From positions 1-39,934 of the forward strand of contig JAEEMQ010000004.1 in NCBI GenBank assembly GCA_016283295.1: 39,934 bases of DNA, read 5' to 3'. How positions within the stretch are numbered: position 1 is the stretch's first letter; the number at the start of each line of letters is the position of its first letter. Of the stretch, positions 1 to 7,748 are shown in pieces. The stretch comes from Alphaproteobacteria bacterium. Lineage in GTDB: Bacteria; Pseudomonadota; Alphaproteobacteria; RF32; CAG-239. The notes under the pieces were generated by a model. That model worked only from the letters and a program-made list of their open reading frames with translations, made no database searches and was not told where the DNA came from. The position numbers and the translations under genes are program-made.

Positions 1-141
1 AACAATGTTATGCAAATCCATGACGGCAGCGACGATGACGATAATCTGGACCTGGATGCCGACGTTGATGATATTGATTTTGACGACGGTGCCGATTTCG
101 GAGATGAATCGTACGACGAAGATATGGATGATTTAGAATAA
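1..141 (+). CDS. rpoZ: RNA polymerase omega subunit, C-terminal end (partial)
   Basis: An open frame enters from the left edge and stops with TAA at 139-141, giving 46 residues. About half are Asp or Glu (for example DGSDDDDNLDLDAD), so this is a highly acidic, probably disordered tail. No omega core is visible because the gene starts outside the window. The call rests on context: in alphaproteobacteria rpoZ lies directly upstream of the rel/spoT stringent-response gene, and omega proteins of this class often end in acidic tails. A strong terminator follows at 167-209. Another small acidic-tailed protein cannot be excluded from this fragment. Confidence 0.6.
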   Translation, partial: NNVMQIHDGSDDDDNLDLDADVDDIDFDDGADFGDESYDEDMDDLE

Positions 142-166
142 AAAATTAACAAATTTAACTTTTATT

Positions 167-209
167 AAAGCAAAACATATTATATAAGTATGGTATGTTT
201 TGCTTTTTT
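167..209 (+). terminator. Rho-independent terminator after rpoZ
   Basis: A perfect 13-bp stem is formed by 167-179 (AAAGCAAAACATA) and 194-206, with a 14-base loop, running into a T tract at 204-209. It lies 25 bases after the upstream stop codon. It covers the ATG at 190 that would otherwise extend rel, which argues that rel starts at 226. Confidence 0.85.
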
Positions 210-225
210 ATTTAGGGATAACGAT

Positions 226-2367
226 ATGCTGCGGCAATATGAGTTGGTGGATTTGGTAAAGTCTTACGATCCGTATGCGGACGAAGACGCGCTCAATCGC
301 GCCTATGTTTTTGCCTTAAAAAAACACGGCTCGCAGCTGCGTACCTCCGGCGACCCTTATTATTCGCACCCGATTGAAGTTGCCGGTATTCTGACCAAAT
401 ACAGGTTGGATTCGGCTTCCATCATCGCCGCCCTTTTGCACGACACGGTAGAAGATACCGACACCACTCTCGAAGAAATCAAAGAGCTGTTCGGCGACCA
501 AGTGGCACAACTGGTTGACGGCCTGACCAAACTCGCTATGTTAGAGCATAAATCCGGCTCCAGTAAACAGGCGGAAAACTTCCGCAAACTGTTGCTGGCG
601 ATGTCGGAAGATATCCGCGTATTGCTGATTAAACTGGCCGACCGTCTGCATAATATGCGCACTCTTAAATTCTGCCCGCCGGAAAAGCGCGCCCGTATTG
701 CCCGCGAAACACTTGATATTTATGCGCCGCTGGCCGAGCGTATCGGTATGGAAGAACTCAAAGAGGAGATGGATGAAATCGCCTTTGCCGAGCTCTATAA
801 AGATGCCCACGATTCGATTGTTACGCGTTTGAACTTCTTGCGCGAACAAGGCAACGACGTGGTACCGAAAATCATCAAGCAACTCGAAAAAGATATGGAA
901 GACAACGGTGTACATTGTACCATTACCGGCCGCGAAAAAGCTCCGTATTCCATTTGGCGCAAAATGCAGCTGAAAAACGCTTCATTTGAACAATTGTCCG
1001 ACATTATGGCGTTTCGTATTTGTGTTGATACCGTGGCCGATTGCTATCAGGCACTCGGCATAATCCACAGCAAATATCACATGGTGCCGCGCCGCTTCAA
1101 AGACTATATTTCCACCCCGAAACCTAACGGTTATCAATCGTTGCATACCGGTGTTATCGGGCCGTTTGACGTACGAATTGAGGTGCAAATCCGCACATAC
1201 GAAATGCACGAAGTCAACGAAAAAGGTGTGGCCGCCCACTGGGCGTATAAACAGGGACAACACACCGAAGGCAAAAACTTCCGCTGGGTACGCGAGTTGT
1301 TGGAAATTCTCGATCAGGCGCAAAATCCGGACGAGTTTTTGGAAAACACTAAGCTCGAAATGTATAACGACCAGGTGTTTTGCTTTACGCCGAAAGGCGA
1401 TTTAATCGGCTTGCCGGTCGGGTCAACGCCGGTTGATTTTGCTTATGCCATTCACTCCAATGTCGGCAACACCTGCGTCGGTGCCAAGATTAACGGCGAA
1501 ATCAAACCGTTGCGCACCATTTTGCAAAACGGTGACCAGGTTGAAGTCTTGACCGCTAAAAATCAACACCCGTCGCTGGAATGGGACCGCTTTGTGGTAA
1601 CCGGCAAAGCCAAGGCCGCCATCCGCCGTTATGTTCGTATCAACAAACGTGAACAATTCATCGCTCTAGGCAAAGAAATCGTCGATAAATTGTTTAAGTC
1701 GGAAGACCAGGAATTTTCGGAAAAAGAACTGGTTAAATACCTCTCCAATTTTGAGGCGGAAACGGTTGATGACGTATATGCCAAAGTCGGCGAAGGTTTG
1801 GTTACCGGTTGGGATGTATTGCGAATTATGCACCCGGCGTATCGCCAATCCAAACTGGAAAAAGTTGTCAGTGCGATTAAACTGCCGGTATTTAACAAAA
1901 AAGAAAAGAACAAAAAAGATTCGCTTAAAATCCGAGGACTTATTGACGGTATGGCCGTGCATTTTGCCGGATGTTGCCACCCGCTGCCGGGCGACCGAAT
2001 TGTCGGCATTGTAACCACCGGCAAGGGCGTTACCATCCATACCGTAGATTGCCCGTCGCTGCATAATTACGAAAACGAACCGGAACGTTGGCTCGATGTT
2101 GATTGGGGCCCTGATGCCGAACAGGAAAAGCACGTGGCTCGTCTGAAGCTGATGCTCAGCAACGAACCGGGGGCTCTGGCCGAAGTGGCGAATATCGTAG
2201 CTAAGGCCGAAGCCAATATTATCAACTTGAATATTACTTATCGCACATTAAGTTATTTTGAAATACTGCTCGATATTGAAATTAAAAATGTTGAGCAGCT
2301 CAACAGCTTAATTTTAAGCATGCGCGCCGAAAAGCTCATCAGCTATGTCGCCCGTGCCAACAAGTAG
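226..2367 (+). CDS. rel: Bifunctional (p)ppGpp synthetase/hydrolase (Rel/SpoT family)
   Basis: Makes and degrades the alarmone (p)ppGpp from GTP/GDP in the cytosol. The 713-residue product has the full long-RSH order: an N-terminal HD hydrolase with the LLHDTVEDT motif (about residues 71-79), a RelA/SpoT synthetase domain with RRFKDYIS, KPNGYQSLHT and VQIRT...HEVNEKGVAAHW, a TGS domain (about 380-440, FAYAIHSNVGNTC), and a C-terminal ACT domain (about 640-713). The RFKD form of the synthetase loop is the one seen in bifunctional Rel/SpoT enzymes, and the hydrolase histidine and aspartates are intact. I chose ATG 226 (MLRQYELVDLV) because AGGG lies 9 bases upstream and the in-frame ATG at 190 sits inside the preceding terminator. 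It is followed 11 bases later by the DUF2062 gene. Confidence 0.95.
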   Translation: MLRQYELVDLVKSYDPYADEDALNRAYVFALKKHGSQLRTSGDPYYSHPIEVAGILTKYRLDSASIIAALLHDTVEDTDTTLEEIKELFGDQVAQLVDGLTKLAMLEHKSGSSKQAENFRKLLLAMSEDIRVLLIKLADRLHNMRTLKFCPPEKRARIARETLDIYAPLAERIGMEELKEEMDEIAFAELYKDAHDSIVTRLNFLREQGNDVVPKIIKQLEKDMEDNGVHCTITGREKAPYSIWRKMQLKNASFEQLSDIMAFRICVDTVADCYQALGIIHSKYHMVPRRFKDYISTPKPNGYQSLHTGVIGPFDVRIEVQIRTYEMHEVNEKGVAAHWAYKQGQHTEGKNFRWVRELLEILDQAQNPDEFLENTKLEMYNDQVFCFTPKGDLIGLPVGSTPVDFAYAIHSNVGNTCVGAKINGEIKPLRTILQNGDQVEVLTAKNQHPSLEWDRFVVTGKAKAAIRRYVRINKREQFIALGKEIVDKLFKSEDQEFSEKELVKYLSNFEAETVDDVYAKVGEGLVTGWDVLRIMHPAYRQSKLEKVVSAIKLPVFNKKEKNKKDSLKIRGLIDGMAVHFAGCCHPLPGDRIVGIVTTGKGVTIHTVDCPSLHNYENEPERWLDVDWGPDAEQEKHVARLKLMLSNEPGALAEVANIVAKAEANIINLNITYRTLSYFEILLDIEIKNVEQLNSLILSMRAEKLISYVARANK

Positions 2368-2378
2368 AGAGGTTATGT

Positions 2379-2906
2379 GTGGAAAGCATTAAAAGTTACT
2401 TTAACAAATTGTTCAAAAAAATATTAATCCAGCTGAAAAGATTACAGGGAACGCCTTATTCGATTGCCGCCGGGTTTGCTTGCGGCGTGGCCATATCTTT
2501 TACGCCGTTCATCGGTTTTCACCTGATTCTGGCGGCAATTACCGCTTGGATCATCCGCGGCAACGTCGTATCTTCCGCCATCGGCACCCTCATCGGCAAC
2601 CCGTGGACTTTCCCGTTTATTTGGATCGCCGTACTTTCTACCGGCCGTTTCTTTTTGGGCGATATTGCCTCCGCCGACCACGTTAATTTCATCAGGATTT
2701 TTGAATCGGCGGGTCGGGCCCTGCTGACCTTGAATTTCAGCCACTTCGGACGCGATGTCTGGCCGATATTTTTCCCGATGTTGATCGGTTGCATACCTTA
2801 TTACATAATATCGTGGTTTGTTTCGTTTAAGGTTATCAAAGTAACCCTGGATAAAATTGCACAAAGACGTGCACAACGCAGAGCAAAGCAAGGAGAAGCA
2901 AAATGA
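2379..2906 (+). CDS. DUF2062 small membrane protein
   Basis: A 175-residue protein matching the DUF2062 pattern: GTPYSIAAGFACGVAISFTP followed by an IGNPWTFPFIW segment. Three hydrophobic stretches (about residues 28-60, 65-92 and 125-150) suggest an inner-membrane protein, and the tail is short and basic (RRAQRRAKQ). The function of the family is not established. The start is GTG at 2379 with GAGAGG just upstream, overlapping the rel stop; the ATG at 2375 is in another frame and stops at once. The 3' end overlaps acpS by 4 bases (ATGA), so the two are probably translationally coupled. DUF2062 beside acpS downstream of rel is a familiar alphaproteobacterial arrangement. Confidence 0.88.
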   Translation: MESIKSYFNKLFKKILIQLKRLQGTPYSIAAGFACGVAISFTPFIGFHLILAAITAWIIRGNVVSSAIGTLIGNPWTFPFIWIAVLSTGRFFLGDIASADHVNFIRIFESAGRALLTLNFSHFGRDVWPIFFPMLIGCIPYYIISWFVSFKVIKVTLDKIAQRRAQRRAKQGEAK

Positions 2907-3295
2907 TTGTGGGATTGGGAAACGATATTGTCAATATCGAGCGTTTACAAAACTCCGACGACTATCTGCAACACTTTGCCGCCCGCATTTTAGGCGGCGA
3001 TGAACAGGCGGAGATTAAAAAGAACGGCATGGCCAAAGACCCGCGCTTCCGCGAGTTGCTGGCAAAATATTATGCCGGCAAAGAGGCTTTTGCCAAAGCG
3101 CTCGGCACCGGTTTTCGTGACGGCATTTTCTTCCGCGATATCCAGATTTTACATAACGAATTGGGAAAACCGATGCTTAAAATCAGCGGCACGGCCAACA
3201 AATATTTGCAAAAATTAACCGCCAACCCGCGCTTGCATATAACCTTAAGCGACGATATGCCATTTGCCTTTGCCGTGGTGATTATCGAAGGATAA
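2903..3295 (+). CDS. acpS: Holo-[acyl-carrier-protein] synthase
   Basis: Transfers the 4'-phosphopantetheine of coenzyme A onto the serine of acyl carrier protein, priming fatty-acid synthesis. The 130-residue product has the usual AcpS length. It shows the N-terminal metal-binding motif as GLGNDIVNIERL (usual form G.G.DIV.I.R) and the second signature as AKYYAGKEAFAKALGTGF, with the conserved Glu and Lys. The start ATG overlaps the DUF2062 stop (ATGA). It is the last gene of the rel-DUF2062-acpS group; lepB, which often follows in relatives, is absent here. No clear terminator follows; the 67-bp repeat block begins 17 bases after the stop. Confidence 0.93.
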   Translation: MIVGLGNDIVNIERLQNSDDYLQHFAARILGGDEQAEIKKNGMAKDPRFRELLAKYYAGKEAFAKALGTGFRDGIFFRDIQILHNELGKPMLKISGTANKYLQKLTANPRLHITLSDDMPFAFAVVIIEG

Positions 3296-3311
3296 ACCCC
3301 GCACAGTTTCA

Positions 3312-3570
3312 CTAAAAATCCGTAGAATGTAGTAAGTACGCAATAAGCGCTGGCGCAGTGTACAAGATAGTACTCCCTTAAAAATCCGGATAATTAGGTT
3401 AATACGAAGGGGAATTTTGACGACGTGTACACAAACAGTACTCCCTTAAAAATCCGTAGAATGAGTCTGATAGAAAAAGGGTTTACCGCGCGGTGTACAA
3501 AACACCCACCTCAACCAAACGCGGATAAAGAGGTCGATGCGCCGCAATTTTTAAGCGACGTGTACAAAAG
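3312..3570. repeat. Degenerate 67-bp tandem repeat in the acpS-recR gap
   Basis: The 325-base gap between convergent acpS and recR holds about four diverged units. GTGTACA occurs at 3358, 3425, 3493 and 3560 (spacings 67, 68, 67). A second word, TAAAAATCCG, recurs at 3313, 3379 and 3447. Copies 2 and 3 share AGTACTCCCTTAAAAATCCG (3369 and 3437). The period is not a multiple of three, so the frames that stay open across it are probably not coding. I see no palindromic CRISPR-type repeat and no uniform spacers. Function unknown. Confidence 0.8.
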
Positions 3571-3620
3571 AGGTACACGAGCGAAAAAGTTGCAAGCAGC
3601 AACCCATTAGACGCGTTTCA

Positions 3621-4214
3621 TTAAATCTCTTTGCGGGCGGAGAGAGCCAACTGAATAGTCCCATCATCCATATAATCCAACTCCCCGCCCAGAGGAAGCC
3701 CTTGGGCAAGTGTGGTAACTTTTACCGGATATTCTTTTAAGCGGGAGAGCAGATAGTGATTGGTTATTTGACCGTCGATAGTGGCCGGCAAGGCCAGAAT
3801 AACCTCTTGAACGCGGCGGTCGTTCAGGCGCAAAAACAGCGATTCGATATTTAAGTCTTCGGGAGTAATACCGTCCAAAGCCGAAAGAATACCGCCGAGA
3901 ACATGATATTGGCCGCGGTAGATGCCGGCACGTTCCATCGCCCACAAATCGGCAACATCCTGCACCACGCAAATGGTTTCGATATCGCGCGCCGTGTCGG
4001 CACAAATCGCGCACGGTTCCTCGGTGTCAAAATTGCCGCAAATCGGACACTTTTTAATATTGTCGGCCACGTTTTGCAGAGCGGTAATCAGCGGCAACAA
4101 AGACGTTTCTTTCTTTTTAAGCAGGTGCAGAACAATACGCCGCGCTGACCGCGCACCCAAGGCAGGCAGTTTGGCAATCAGTTTCGTCAGTTGTTCGATA
4201 TCGTTACCCTGCAA
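3621..4214 (-). CDS. recR: Recombination mediator protein RecR
   Basis: Works with RecO/RecF to load RecA on gapped DNA. The 197 residues match the family length of about 200. Visible parts are the N-terminal helix-hairpin-helix region (LAKLPALGARSARR type, residues 11-26), a four-cysteine zinc site (C56, C59, C68, C71) and a Toprim domain (CVVQDVADLWAMERAG ... YHVLGGILSALDGI). The start is TTG at 4214: an in-frame TGA lies two codons upstream, and the family normally begins right at this point. AGG from the ybaB stop region may serve as the ribosome site. It follows ybaB by 10 bases, in the classic dnaX-ybaB-recR order. Confidence 0.93.
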   Translation of the reverse strand: MQGNDIEQLTKLIAKLPALGARSARRIVLHLLKKKETSLLPLITALQNVADNIKKCPICGNFDTEEPCAICADTARDIETICVVQDVADLWAMERAGIYRGQYHVLGGILSALDGITPEDLNIESLFLRLNDRRVQEVILALPATIDGQITNHYLLSRLKEYPVKVTTLAQGLPLGGELDYMDDGTIQLALSARKEI

Positions 4215-4224
4215 TTTTCAATGC

Positions 4225-4545
4225 CTAAAACGGAAGCTTCAACCCGCCCAGACCAACGCCGTTGGTGGCCTCTTTCATCCCTTCGCTCATCATCTCGTCG
4301 ACTTTTTGGTGCGCGTCGCTGTATGCCGCCAAAATAAGGTCTTCCAAAACGTCGATTTCTTCGGCATTGATTAAAGACTTATCAATGTTCAAGCTTTTCA
4401 TTTCCGACTTGCCGTTCAGCACAACCTTTACCAGGCCGCCGCCGGAAGTGCCTTCGCGCTCTTCCTGACCGAGTTTGGCCTGAGTTTCCTGCATTTTGCG
4501 TTGCATTTGCTGTGCTTGTTTCATAATTCCCTGAATATTCAACAT
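4225..4545 (-). CDS. ybaB: YbaB/EbfC family nucleoid-associated protein
   Basis: A 106-residue DNA-binding protein of the YbaB/EbfC family, which forms tweezer-like dimers on DNA. The sequence begins MLNIQGIMKQAQQMQRKMQE and has the family core GGGLVKVVLNGKSEMKSLNID, with a glycine-rich C-terminus (GVGLGGLKLPF). It lies 3 bases after dnaX and 10 bases before recR, as in most proteobacteria, so it is co-transcribed with them. The exact cellular role of the family (nucleoid organisation, perhaps assisting RecR) is not settled. Confidence 0.93.
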   Translation of the reverse strand: MLNIQGIMKQAQQMQRKMQETQAKLGQEEREGTSGGGLVKVVLNGKSEMKSLNIDKSLINAEEIDVLEDLILAAYSDAHQKVDEMMSEGMKEATNGVGLGGLKLPF

Positions 4546-4548
4546 TTT

Positions 4549-6222
4549 TTAATCCTCATAGTTTTCCGTTATTGTTTCTTCCGCCACAAACTCCGTCGGC
4601 TCCTCATCGTCCGCCTCCTCGGCCTGTTTGCGAATAATTGTATCTATTTTAGCACCCGAAAACTCATCAAGTATAGCTTTTACCAAAGGATATTCAGAGA
4701 TATTTTTCTTATCTCGGTTTAATTCCTTTGCTTCCAAAAAAGCCAAAGTTTCTCCGAGCGGTTCATAATCTATATCGATTTTCCACGGCGTGCCGGTTTC
4801 TTTTTCCAAAAACGTGCGGAAATTAAACACCAGATTTTTATCGGCTTTTTCCGAAACGGCAATATGGATATGCCCGTGTTCAAACGATTTGAAAGATATG
4901 TCGTTTTTGATGGCATACATCAGCATCGGCACTTTTTTGGCCGTCATCAAATTCAATAAATCGGCGGTATTTTCCAACACAATGTCGGATACCTCCGCCT
5001 CGCCGACAATCGATTCGCCGCCGATTATGCCGCCGTTTGCACTATTTTTCAGTTTTGATTTTTTTTTTAATTCCTCAAGCAGGGCTGCCGGAGTAGGAAG
5101 CGAGGCCGAATAGGCAATCCGTATCAATATCATCTCCAGCGCGTCAATCTGCACCGCGGCATATTGTAACTCGCTCAATCCCTTAATCAGCATCTGCCAT
5201 ATTTTAGAGAGTATCGCTATCGGCGCCGAGCTCAGTTTTTTGCACATTTCACGGTCGGTTTCGCTTAAAGATGCATCATTGATAAATTCCGGCAAAACCT
5301 TAACCTTGGCGGTTAAATGCGTAATTTCGATCAAATCCTGTAACACCAGCATCGGCGTTGCACCGTTGGTATATAAGGTCTGCAAGGTTTGCAACACTCC
5401 GGCCACATCGCCGGCAAGCAACTTTTCATAAAGCTCGCCGCTTTGCTGTCTGTCGGCCAACCCCAGCATATTTTTCACCGTTTCGGCTTTAACTTTGCCG
5501 TCGCCCAACACAATCGCCTGGTCCAACATAGAGAGCCCGTCACGTGCCGAACCGTCAGCCGCGCGCGCCACTGCGTGCAGTGCTTCTTCTTCAAACTCAA
5601 CCTTTTCGGCCGTCAAAACTTTGCTGAAAAGTTTAATCAACGTTTCTATACTCAAACGCTGCAAATCAAAGCGCTGACAGCGAGATAAAATGGTAACCGG
5701 CACCTTGCGAATTTCGGTGGTGGCAAAAATAAACTTAACGTGTGCCGGCGGCTCTTCCAACGTCTTCAACAGCGCGTTGAACGCACTTTTGGAGAGCATG
5801 TGCACCTCGTCGATGATATAAACTTTATAACGGGCACTCACCGGCTTATAGCGTATGCCGTCCAAAATCTCACGCATATCGTCAACACCGGTTTTGGAGG
5901 CAGCATCCAATTCAATAACGTCAATATGTCTGTCGGCCGCAATAGCCTTACAATTTTCGCATTCGCCGCACGGATGAATGGTAGGTCCGCCGTTACCGTC
6001 CGGACCGATACAGTTTATCGCCCGAGCAATTAAGCGCGCGGTAGTGGTTTTACCGACACCGCGGATACCGGTTAAGATATAAGCGTGATGCAAATGATTG
6101 TTTTTAATGGCATTGGTTAAAGTCTGCACCAAAGCATCCTGTCCGAGCAAATCTTCAAAATTTTGCGGACGATATTTGCGTGCCAAGGCCACATATTGAT
6201 TATTTTCGTTTAACTCTGCCAT
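4549..6222 (-). CDS. dnaX: DNA polymerase III subunits tau/gamma
   Basis: ATPase of the clamp loader, which places the sliding clamp and joins replicase to helicase. The 557-residue product has Walker A GIRGVGKT (52-59), a zinc module (C71, C85, C88, C91), DEVH (138-141), sensor-1 FIFATTEIRKVPVTILSRCQRF, a clamp-loader collar to about residue 370, and a C-terminal tau-specific region with an acidic end (EEADDEEPTEF). A run of ten A on the coding strand (5068-5059) encodes K386-K388 at the collar/tau border; slippage there in either direction would end translation within a few codons (see the separate entry). The gene lies just downstream of the 4.5S RNA gene and 3 bases ahead of ybaB. Confidence 0.96.
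   Translation of the reverse strand: MAELNENNQYVALARKYRPQNFEDLLGQDALVQTLTNAIKNNHLHHAYILTGIRGVGKTTTARLIARAINCIGPDGNGGPTIHPCGECENCKAIAADRHIDVIELDAASKTGVDDMREILDGIRYKPVSARYKVYIIDEVHMLSKSAFNALLKTLEEPPAHVKFIFATTEIRKVPVTILSRCQRFDLQRLSIETLIKLFSKVLTAEKVEFEEEALHAVARAADGSARDGLSMLDQAIVLGDGKVKAETVKNMLGLADRQQSGELYEKLLAGDVAGVLQTLQTLYTNGATPMLVLQDLIEITHLTAKVKVLPEFINDASLSETDREMCKKLSSAPIAILSKIWQMLIKGLSELQYAAVQIDALEMILIRIAYSASLPTPAALLEELKKKSKLKNSANGGIIGGESIVGEAEVSDIVLENTADLLNLMTAKKVPMLMYAIKNDISFKSFEHGHIHIAVSEKADKNLVFNFRTFLEKETGTPWKIDIDYEPLGETLAFLEAKELNRDKKNISEYPLVKAILDEFSGAKIDTIIRKQAEEADDEEPTEFVAEETITENYED
5059..5068 (-). other. A10 homopolymer, possible dnaX slippage site
   Basis: On the coding strand TTA is followed by nine more A (codons 385-388). 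One extra A gives KKKIKTEK then TAG, a 393-residue product. One lost A gives KKNQN then TGA, a 390-residue product. Both would keep the ATPase and collar and lose the tau tail, like the gamma subunit made by slippage or frameshifting in other bacteria. That it is used is inference. Confidence 0.5.
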
Positions 6223-6239
6223 TTTTCTTTCTTTGATTG

Positions 6240-6331
6240 AAGGCGAAGGGACTCAGACCTCACGCTCATCGTTACGGCTGCTTCCTTCCGAACCTGACCG
6301 AGTTGGCGAAAGCGTAACCCCGAGCCCTTCA
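6240..6331 (-). ncRNA. ffs: Signal recognition particle RNA (4.5S, small bacterial type)
   Basis: On the minus strand this segment contains the universal SRP tetraloop and binding region for Ffh, GGTCAGGTTCGGAAGGAAG followed by CAGCCGTAACG. The ends pair (5' GAAGGGCTC with 3' GAGTCCCTTC), giving one long hairpin of about 90 bases as expected for the short proteobacterial form. It lies immediately upstream of dnaX, its standard location. The ends are estimated to within about 5 bases. Confidence 0.93.
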
Positions 6332-6411
6332 TAAAACTCCTTTATATAATGCTTTAAACCGGCGGTTTTGCAAGCAAAAAAATTCACTTATCAGCCGGAG
6401 CAAAGCACATT

Positions 6412-7668
6412 TTACAACCCTGCCGGCGCGTTGCCGACAATCCGCGGCATCATAACATAAGTGCCGTTATTGTCGCTTTCGTATGCCGTCGGATAGCCGT
6501 AAAATTGTTGCGGTGCGTATTCGGCCACATATTTGCCGCCCGCCGAAACTTTTACCACATCCAAACCGTGTTCGTTCAAACCGTTGGCAAAAATTCTGAA
6601 TGCGCCGCTCATGCCGTTATATCCTTCCGGCCGCTCGATTTGTTCATATAAATTACCGCCCTGACGCGCCAACATCGAAGCCAGAGCCACCGCATCATAA
6701 GCAAAAATGCTCAATCCGCTCGGGCGCTCGCCGAACAAATCATTATATTTTTGCGCAAATTTAGCCTGATTTTTCAGCGACATCACCGGATATACCGCGC
6801 CGTAAAGCTCCGTTTCTTTGTTCAGCGAACTGCTGTCCCACACCGAAGTACCCATAAACAGAACATCCGGGGCCGATACGTCATAATAACTGAACATCGA
6901 AGAAATCGCCTTCAAGCGATTACCGGTTTCCGGAATCAGCAACGCGTCAAAATCAACTCCGCCGCTTTTCATTTGCGTAACCAGACTCGTAAATTCCATA
7001 CTGTTCGGTTCATAAAACCCGACTTTTACCACGCTGACGCCCTGTTTTTGCGCCGCCTTTACCAGCGAGCGATACATATTGGCTCCGTTTTGATTATTCG
7101 GGAACACCGCCGCCATTTTAGATCTGCCGTTATCCGCTGCATATTTTACGATTCGGCTGACCTGGTTGTCCTGCAACAAACCGATGGAATAAATCCCCTC
7201 CTGCAACACGCTCGGCGAGGTAGAAAAGCTGATAACCGGCACATCTTTGGATCTGGCCTCGGCGCTGACCGCCGCCACTTCATCACTTCTCAACGGGCCC
7301 AAAATCAGCTCGCTGTCAGCATTAAGCGCATTTTCAAGGGCAATTCGCGCCCCGCTGCCGGTACCCTTGGTATCATAAAACTGCACCACCAGATTATTGT
7401 TATTGATATCGCCGATAGCCATCATCGCCGCATTTTTAAGGCTCTTACCCATAGCCTCATCGGCGCCGCTCAAAGGCAACAACATCGCCACGCGGAAACT
7501 TCCTTCTCCGCCCAAATCAACTTGCGAATAATCTGTTGTTTCGACAATATCCATCGATTTTTGGTCCGGCAAATAGCGGTACGACGGCCGATAAAACGGC
7601 GTACGCTGCCACAACGAGCAACTGCATACCAAAAATGCCGCAAAAAACAGACTAATTTTTTTAAACAC
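6412..7668 (-). CDS. lpoA: Penicillin-binding-protein activator LpoA-like lipoprotein
   Basis: The 418-residue product has a lipoprotein signal (MFKKISLFFAAFLVCSC, lipobox VCSC with C17) and then a type-I periplasmic-binding fold of the LppC/LpoA type: VAMLLPLSGADEAMGKSLKN near residue 58, then ILGPLRSDEVAAVSAEA, VISFSTSPSVLQEGIYSIGL and NQNGANMYRSLVKAA. In gamma-proteobacteria LpoA stimulates penicillin-binding protein 1A from the outer membrane; alphaproteobacterial homologues carry only the C-terminal domain, which fits this length. Start is GTG at 7668 with GAGGA 10 bases upstream. It is divergent from rsmI-yraN, the conserved yraM-yraL-yraN neighbourhood. The activator role is inferred from family and context. 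Confidence 0.82.
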   Translation of the reverse strand: MFKKISLFFAAFLVCSCSLWQRTPFYRPSYRYLPDQKSMDIVETTDYSQVDLGGEGSFRVAMLLPLSGADEAMGKSLKNAAMMAIGDINNNNLVVQFYDTKGTGSGARIALENALNADSELILGPLRSDEVAAVSAEARSKDVPVISFSTSPSVLQEGIYSIGLLQDNQVSRIVKYAADNGRSKMAAVFPNNQNGANMYRSLVKAAQKQGVSVVKVGFYEPNSMEFTSLVTQMKSGGVDFDALLIPETGNRLKAISSMFSYYDVSAPDVLFMGTSVWDSSSLNKETELYGAVYPVMSLKNQAKFAQKYNDLFGERPSGLSIFAYDAVALASMLARQGGNLYEQIERPEGYNGMSGAFRIFANGLNEHGLDVVKVSAGGKYVAEYAPQQFYGYPTAYESDNNGTYVMMPRIVGNAPAGL

Positions 7669-7748
7669 TTGCTTTTTTCCTCAAAATATCAAACAATACA
7701 TATCTAATAATTCCAAATAATCTTTTTGTAAAGTCAAAGTTTAATAAA

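Noticed and set aside
190..225. Upstream ATG of rel at 190
   Set aside because: It lies within the stem-loop of the rpoZ terminator and has no ribosome site; ATG 226 has AGGG and matches family N-termini.
3312..3570. Possible CRISPR array
   Set aside because: Repeats are degenerate, the conserved words are short and spread within each unit, spacers are not distinct, and no cas genes are nearby.
3425..3610. 61-codon plus-strand open frame in the acpS-recR gap
   Set aside because: It runs through the 67-bp repeats, whose period breaks the reading frame; it has no ribosome site and looks like a chance opening.
6751..7707. 318-codon plus-strand frame opposite the lpoA-like gene
   Set aside because: Basic, His/Arg-rich text typical of an antisense shadow; the minus strand has a signal peptide and a known fold.
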